A stretch of DNA of 64,000 nt from Rhodospirillaceae bacterium. GTDB taxonomy: Bacteria > Pseudomonadota > Alphaproteobacteria > UBA6615. The position numbers and the translations under genes are program-made. The notes beneath the pieces were generated by a model that saw only the letters and a program-made list of their open reading frames with translations, was not told the DNA's origin and made no database searches. Within the stretch, counting starts at the first letter, position 1, and each line of letters begins with the position of its first letter. Positions 60,198-64,000 of this stretch are shown piece by piece. The stretch spans positions 124,001 through 188,000 of the forward strand of contig JABIVD010000044.1 of the NCBI GenBank assembly GCA_018667335.1, in the 5' to 3' direction.

Positions 60198-61250
60198 ATG
60201 AGTCGAAACATTGTGAAGTCGGCCGCTGTCGTCGGCGCCGCGATCGCCGCGCTGAGCCTCAGCGCCGCACCGGGCATGGCACAAGAAGTGACTTTGCGCA
60301 TGCACACATTCATTCCGCCGGTTGCCAACCCGGGCAAGACGTTTCTGGCCCCGTGGGCGGCAAAGATCGAGAAAGATTCGGGTGGCCGCCTCAAGATTCA
60401 ACCCTTCTGGGCCATGCAGCTCGGCGGCAAGGCGCCCCAGCTTCTCGATCAGGCACGCGACGGTGTCGTCGACATCGTCTGGACCCTGCCGGGCTTCTCG
60501 GCGGGCCGCATGCCCGAAGTCGAGCCCTTCGAACTTCCGTTCGTTCACAAGGATGCGCTGTCGACAACCCTGGCACTTCAGGACTTCCAGGCGAAGAATC
60601 TCGGCAAGGCTCTCGGCGCCTATCACCCGCTCCTGCTGCATAGCCATCAGGGTTTCCTCTTTCAGACCAAGGAGCCGGTCCAGAAGATGGAAGATCTGAA
60701 GGGCATGAAGCTGCGTGCCGCGTCGCGCGGCGGGGTGTGGCTGCTCGAAGCGCTCGGCGCAACGGGCGTCGGCCTGCCGCTGCCGGCCATTCCCGCAGCG
60801 CTGTCCAAGGGTGTCATCGACGGCGTGACTTTGCCGTTCGAGATCGCACCGGCGGTGAAGACGCCTGATCTGGTCAGCCACTTCTCGAGCCTCGCGGGCG
60901 CACAGCCTCGCCTCGGCACGAACGTCTTTACCTTCCTGATGAACAAGGCCAGCTACGACAAGCTGCCGCCGGACCTTCAGAAGGTGATCGACGACAACTC
61001 CGGAACCAATATCGCCCGCCAGGCCGGCCAGAACTGGATCGATGTCGAGACCCCGGGCCGCAATGCTGTCGCAGCGAAGCCGAAGAACAAATTCTACGAG
61101 ATTCCCGAAGCCGAGGTCGCGAAGATGAAGGCCGCGGCGCAACCGGTGTTCGATCGCTGGTATGGCGAGGTCGGCAAATCCGGCATCGACGGCCCGGCGC
61201 TCGTGAAGGATGCACGCGACATGATCGCAAAGTATTCGGGCGCCTCTTAA
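60198..61250 (+). CDS. TRAP transporter substrate-binding protein (second system)
   Basis: A 350-residue periplasmic receptor. Residues 1-28 are a signal peptide ending GMA. The mature part starts QEVTLRMHTFIPPVANPG and includes PFWAMQLGGKAPQLLDQARDGVVDIVWTLPGF and the Arg-containing GMKLRAASRGG segment. It is closest to receptors for carboxylates, including aromatic ones, given TLPGFSAGRMPEVEPFELPF. ATG 60198 follows AGGGAGAGAAAAGC. It heads a full dctPQM set with no two-component pair adjacent, unlike the system at 15 kb. Confidence 0.93.
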   Translation: MSRNIVKSAAVVGAAIAALSLSAAPGMAQEVTLRMHTFIPPVANPGKTFLAPWAAKIEKDSGGRLKIQPFWAMQLGGKAPQLLDQARDGVVDIVWTLPGFSAGRMPEVEPFELPFVHKDALSTTLALQDFQAKNLGKALGAYHPLLLHSHQGFLFQTKEPVQKMEDLKGMKLRAASRGGVWLLEALGATGVGLPLPAIPAALSKGVIDGVTLPFEIAPAVKTPDLVSHFSSLAGAQPRLGTNVFTFLMNKASYDKLPPDLQKVIDDNSGTNIARQAGQNWIDVETPGRNAVAAKPKNKFYEIPEAEVAKMKAAAQPVFDRWYGEVGKSGIDGPALVKDARDMIAKYSGAS

Positions 61251-61251
61251 G

Positions 61252-61271
61252 GGAACCCGCAGGACGGTTCC
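61252..61271 (+). other. Short inverted repeat between TRAP receptor and small permease genes
   Basis: GGAACC and GGTTCC (61252-61257, 61266-61271) can form a 6-bp stem with an 8-nt loop in the gap between the receptor and small-permease genes. It is weaker than the hairpin in the first TRAP operon but occupies the same place. Confidence 0.35.
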
Positions 61272-61293
61272 ATGACCGGTTGGGTTTTCGCAG

Positions 61294-61848
61294 ATGAGCG
61301 AAACGACATCTGACAACGCCCGGCCCACCGATCCGGTGGGCCGGGTGCTTTATGGCATCGCGAAATGGCTTGCCGTCTTCGGTGGCATCATTCTGTGCGG
61401 CATGGCCCTGCTCACGACCGCGAGTGTGGCAGGCCGGTCGCTGTTCAACGATCCGATCTCCGGTGATTTCGAACTGGTGGCGATTGGCACGGGCCTCGCC
61501 GTCTTCGCATTCCTGCCCTGGTGCCAGATGACGCGCGGCAATGTCCTTGTCGACTTCTTCATGGCGGCCGCGCCGCCACGCATGCAGATTTTCACCGATG
61601 TGGTTGGCGGCCTCTTCTATCTGGCGATCGCCACGCTCCTGACCTGGCGGATGATCTTCGGCGGTCTCGACATGTACAATTACAACGAACTGTCGATGAC
61701 CATTAACTTCCCCCGCTGGACGACCTTTCCACCTTCGGTCCTGCTCATGTCATTCCTGGTGATCGTGATCGCCTATACGGTCGGACGCAGCGTCGCCGAG
61801 CTGCGGGCCGGGGGTCACAGGAACGACCCGGACGGCACAGGACAATGA
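61294..61848 (+). CDS. TRAP transporter small permease (second system)
   Basis: A 184-residue inner-membrane protein with four helices. The first is about 24-45 (WLAVFGGIILCGMALLTTASVAG) followed by the conserved SGDFELVAIGTGLAVFAFLPWCQMTRGNVLVDFF; helices three and four include AIATLLTWRMIFGG and FPPSVLLMSFLVIVIAYTVG. It lacks the long hydrophilic loop of the first DctQ. It starts 43 nt after the receptor gene and overlaps the large permease by 4 nt. Confidence 0.9.
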   Translation: MSETTSDNARPTDPVGRVLYGIAKWLAVFGGIILCGMALLTTASVAGRSLFNDPISGDFELVAIGTGLAVFAFLPWCQMTRGNVLVDFFMAAAPPRMQIFTDVVGGLFYLAIATLLTWRMIFGGLDMYNYNELSMTINFPRWTTFPPSVLLMSFLVIVIAYTVGRSVAELRAGGHRNDPDGTGQ

Positions 61849-63164
61849 CCGGCCTCGAGATTGGCATCACCGGTTTTGTCGCCCTGTTCGTCCTGCTGGG
61901 CCTGCGGATTCCAATCGGCGTGGCCATGCTCGGCGTCGGCATTGTCGGCTATGTCACGATCGCAGGCGAGGTCGCGCTCTTCAGCTATCTCAAAACGGAG
62001 ACTTACTGGCGCTTCACGACGGAGAGCCTGTCGGTCATCCCGCTGTTCCTGCTGATGGGGCAGTTCGCGGCCAAGGCCGGGCTCAGCCAGGCGCTTTTTG
62101 CGGCCGCCTATACCTGGCTCGGCCACTATCGCGGCGGCGTTGCAATGGCCGCTGTCGGCGGTTGCGCAGGGTTCGGGGCGATCAGCGGGTCCTCGCTCGC
62201 CACCGCGGCCACCATGGGCCAGGTGGCGCTGCCCGAGCTGCGGCGGTTCAATTATTCAGGCGCGCTTGCCACCGGCGCCCTGGCCGCAGGCGGCACACTG
62301 GGCATCCTGATCCCGCCTTCGGTGGTGCTGATCATCTACGCCGTGATGGTCGAGGCGAATGTGGCCACCCTGTTCCAGGCCGCCTTAATCCCCGGCATCC
62401 TGGCGGCCCTGGGTTACATCGCGGTGATTGCCATCGTCGTGCGCGTGAACCCGGAGGCCGGCCCCGCCGGCCCAACGGCGAGCCGGGCTGAAAAATGGAC
62501 GGCCCTGCTCGAGATCTGGCCTGTGCTGCTGATCTTCATTCTGGTCATGGGCGGCATCTATTTCGGCATCTTCACGCCCACCGAAGGTGCCGGCGTCGGC
62601 GCGTTTGGCACCTTCCTGATCGCCGTAATCCGCGGCGGCATGCGTTTCCAGGGCTTCGTCGATGCCCTGCTCGGCACCGCACAAACGACGGCCATGATCT
62701 TCCTGATCCTGCTCGGTGCGGCCATCTTCAATGCGTTTCTGGGGTTTTCCCAGCTGCCGATCTTCGCCGCGGATTTCTTCGGCGGTTCCGGCCTCGCGCC
62801 GCTGACCATCCTCGGCGGCATGATCGTGCTCTATATCCTGCTCGGCTTCGTCATGGATTCCCTGTCCATGATCTTCCTGACCGTGCCGATCTTCTGGCCG
62901 ATCATTGCCGGCCTCGACTTCGGCATGAACGTCGAGGAAACGAAGCTCTGGTTCGGCATCATCTCGTTGATCGTGGTCGAAATGGGTCTGATCACGCCGC
63001 CGGTCGGACTGAACGTCTTCATCATCAATTCCATGGCCCGCGACGTGCCGATGATCGAGACCTTCAAGGGTGTGATTCCCTTTTTCATGTCCGACATCGT
63101 GCGGGTCGTTGTTCTCGTATTCCTGCCCGGTATCACGCTGATCCTGCCGCGCCTGCTCAACTGA
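61845..63164 (+). CDS. TRAP transporter large permease (second system)
   Basis: A 439-residue DctM-type transporter with about 12 helices. Signature segments include AISGSSLATAATMGQVALPELRRFNY near 106, GTLGILIPPSVVLIIYA near 147 and MGLITPPVGLNVFIINSMARDVP near 380. Length is the usual size, without the insertion of the first DctM. It is translationally coupled to the small permease. The substrate should match the receptor at 60198; the linked 4HBT thioesterase suggests an organic acid. Confidence 0.93.
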   Translation: MTGLEIGITGFVALFVLLGLRIPIGVAMLGVGIVGYVTIAGEVALFSYLKTETYWRFTTESLSVIPLFLLMGQFAAKAGLSQALFAAAYTWLGHYRGGVAMAAVGGCAGFGAISGSSLATAATMGQVALPELRRFNYSGALATGALAAGGTLGILIPPSVVLIIYAVMVEANVATLFQAALIPGILAALGYIAVIAIVVRVNPEAGPAGPTASRAEKWTALLEIWPVLLIFILVMGGIYFGIFTPTEGAGVGAFGTFLIAVIRGGMRFQGFVDALLGTAQTTAMIFLILLGAAIFNAFLGFSQLPIFAADFFGGSGLAPLTILGGMIVLYILLGFVMDSLSMIFLTVPIFWPIIAGLDFGMNVEETKLWFGIISLIVVEMGLITPPVGLNVFIINSMARDVPMIETFKGVIPFFMSDIVRVVVLVFLPGITLILPRLLN

Positions 63165-63253
63165 TATGACCCCAAAGCTCTGCGCCGACAGTTAATGCGT
63201 AGTTACAATAATTTGCATTACAAACTAATCGATCCTGCTACAGTTTGGTCACC

Positions 63254-64000
63254 ATGAGCTTCACCGTCAAAATCAGGCAATCCGATGCGCCGTTAGCCGT
63301 CGAGATGGGCGAGACCATCCTCGTCGCCGCGCTCGCTGCCGACATCGACTACCCCCATGGCTGCCAGTCCGGAAATTGCGGCGCCTGCAAGTCGCGCCTG
63401 CATACGGGCGAGGTCGAGATGTCGCCCTATTCCGACTACGCGCTGACCGATGCCGAGAAAGACTCCGGCCTGGTCCTCGCCTGCCGTGCCGTGCCGTGGA
63501 GCGACTGCGAGATCGCCTGGTTGGAGCAGGACGAGGTGATTTCCCATCCCCTGCGCAAGCTCGACTGCAAGGTCGTCGAGCTGGAGCATATGACCCATGA
63601 TATCACTCGCCTGCGCCTGTCGATCGCGGCCGGCGGCCCGTTTGAATTCACGGCCGGCCAGTATGCGCGCCTGCACTTCGACGGCCAGCCGCCGCGCGAC
63701 TATTCCATGGCCAGCCTGCCCGGCGAAGATGTCCTCGAATTCCATATCCGGATGGTTACCGACGGTGGGGTCAGCACCTTCGTCCACAATGACTTGAAGG
63801 TGGGCGACGGCGTCCGTGTCGAGGGGCCCTACGGGATTTCCTACCTGCGCCAGAAACACGCCGGCCCCATCGTGGCACTCGCCGGTGGCTCGGGCCTTGC
63901 GCCGGTGAAATCCATCGTCGAATCAGCGCTCGCAGACGGTGCCGAACAGCCGATTCATATGTATTTCGGCGTCCGCGCCGAACAGGATGTCTATCTGGAA
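63254..64000 (+). CDS. 2Fe-2S ferredoxin-NAD(P)H flavin reductase, 3' end cut by window edge
   Basis: The visible 249 residues begin with a plant-type 2Fe-2S domain with ligands Cys37, Cys42, Cys45 and Cys77 (PHGCQSGNCGAC, then LACRAV). An FAD-binding barrel with RDYSMAS near 154 and an NAD domain beginning ALAGGSGLAPVKSIV follow. This is the electron-transfer component of Rieske or diiron oxygenases (BenC/phenol-hydroxylase-reductase type). No ribosome site is seen before ATG 63254; an extended -10-like TGCTACAGT (63236-63244) would give a leader of about 3 nt. It follows the TRAP operon and could feed an oxygenase encoded beyond the edge. Confidence 0.88.
   Translation, partial: MSFTVKIRQSDAPLAVEMGETILVAALAADIDYPHGCQSGNCGACKSRLHTGEVEMSPYSDYALTDAEKDSGLVLACRAVPWSDCEIAWLEQDEVISHPLRKLDCKVVELEHMTHDITRLRLSIAAGGPFEFTAGQYARLHFDGQPPRDYSMASLPGEDVLEFHIRMVTDGGVSTFVHNDLKVGDGVRVEGPYGISYLRQKHAGPIVALAGGSGLAPVKSIVESALADGAEQPIHMYFGVRAEQDVYLE

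Noticed and set aside
1-64000. CRISPR arrays, transposases, integrases, phage genes
   Set aside because: No regularly spaced repeats with unique spacers and no recognisable mobile-element proteins were seen on either strand.

Overview
The window is GC-rich, gene-dense DNA that looks like the chromosome of an alphaproteobacterium, plausibly a marine or soil Rhodospirillales-like heterotroph. The reasons are the DctBD/DctPQM TRAP systems, the SelD protein fused to an NADH-dehydrogenase-like domain, the paired palindromic intergenic repeats, many 4-nt ATGA gene overlaps, and the wealth of acyl-CoA and small-organic-acid catabolic genes. I see no CRISPR array, insertion sequence, phage or plasmid gene.

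The central feature is a selenocysteine (Sec) region, about 23.2-43.7 kb. It holds a complete decoding set: selA (29529-30935) and selB (30932-32842) as an overlapping pair, tRNA-Sec with a UCA anticodon (39995-40090), and a selD fusion gene (40184-42415). The same stretch carries three genes that simple ORF calling breaks at an in-frame TGA, each where the family has a redox Cys: an AhpD/carboxymuconolactone-decarboxylase-like protein (CSYU, 23777-24397 minus), a peroxiredoxin-like protein (HWUPYC, 36922-37392 plus), and a GrdB-like protein (VUPQC, 42479-43711 minus). Each TGA is followed by a hairpin at the spacing expected of a bacterial SECIS. These should be annotated as full-length selenoproteins, not pseudogenes.

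Layout: 0-11.5 kb has a TfoX-like fragment, an Lrp regulator divergent from an AceE-like E1 (an mdeR/mdeB-like pair), a DMT exporter, a 2-hydroxyacid dehydrogenase, an SDR, MarR plus cytochrome b561, a deacetylase, a core-MetE-like enzyme, a hydrolase and an Ldh-family dehydrogenase. 11.6-18.3 kb is a C4-dicarboxylate-type system: DctB/DctD, a sigma-54 promoter and dctPQM. 18.4-23.2 kb has two tandem amidohydrolases and an orphan molybdenum-hydroxylase large subunit. 23.2-44.5 kb is the selenium region mixed with cupins, a luciferase-like monooxygenase, a DMT transporter, a cysteine hydrolase, a BON protein, PhyH, MBL and GST genes. 44.5-50 kb has two more orphan molybdenum-hydroxylase large subunits on either side of a DUF983 gene. 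50-55 kb is an acyl-CoA/CoA-transferase/oxaloacetate-decarboxylase group. 55-59.4 kb has a GH3 enzyme, a penicillin-acylase lipoprotein and MarR. 59.6-64 kb has a 4HBT thioesterase, a second full TRAP operon and the start of a ferredoxin-reductase.

How the genes may work together (inference): TRAP transporters import organic acids that the CoA-transferase, dehydrogenase and decarboxylase genes process. Mo-hydroxylase subunits and amidohydrolases suggest attack on heterocyclic or aromatic compounds. The selenoproteins, with a nearby thioredoxin and GST, look like thiol/selenol redox functions. Gene functions were judged from recognisable motifs and remembered family features; no database search was run.
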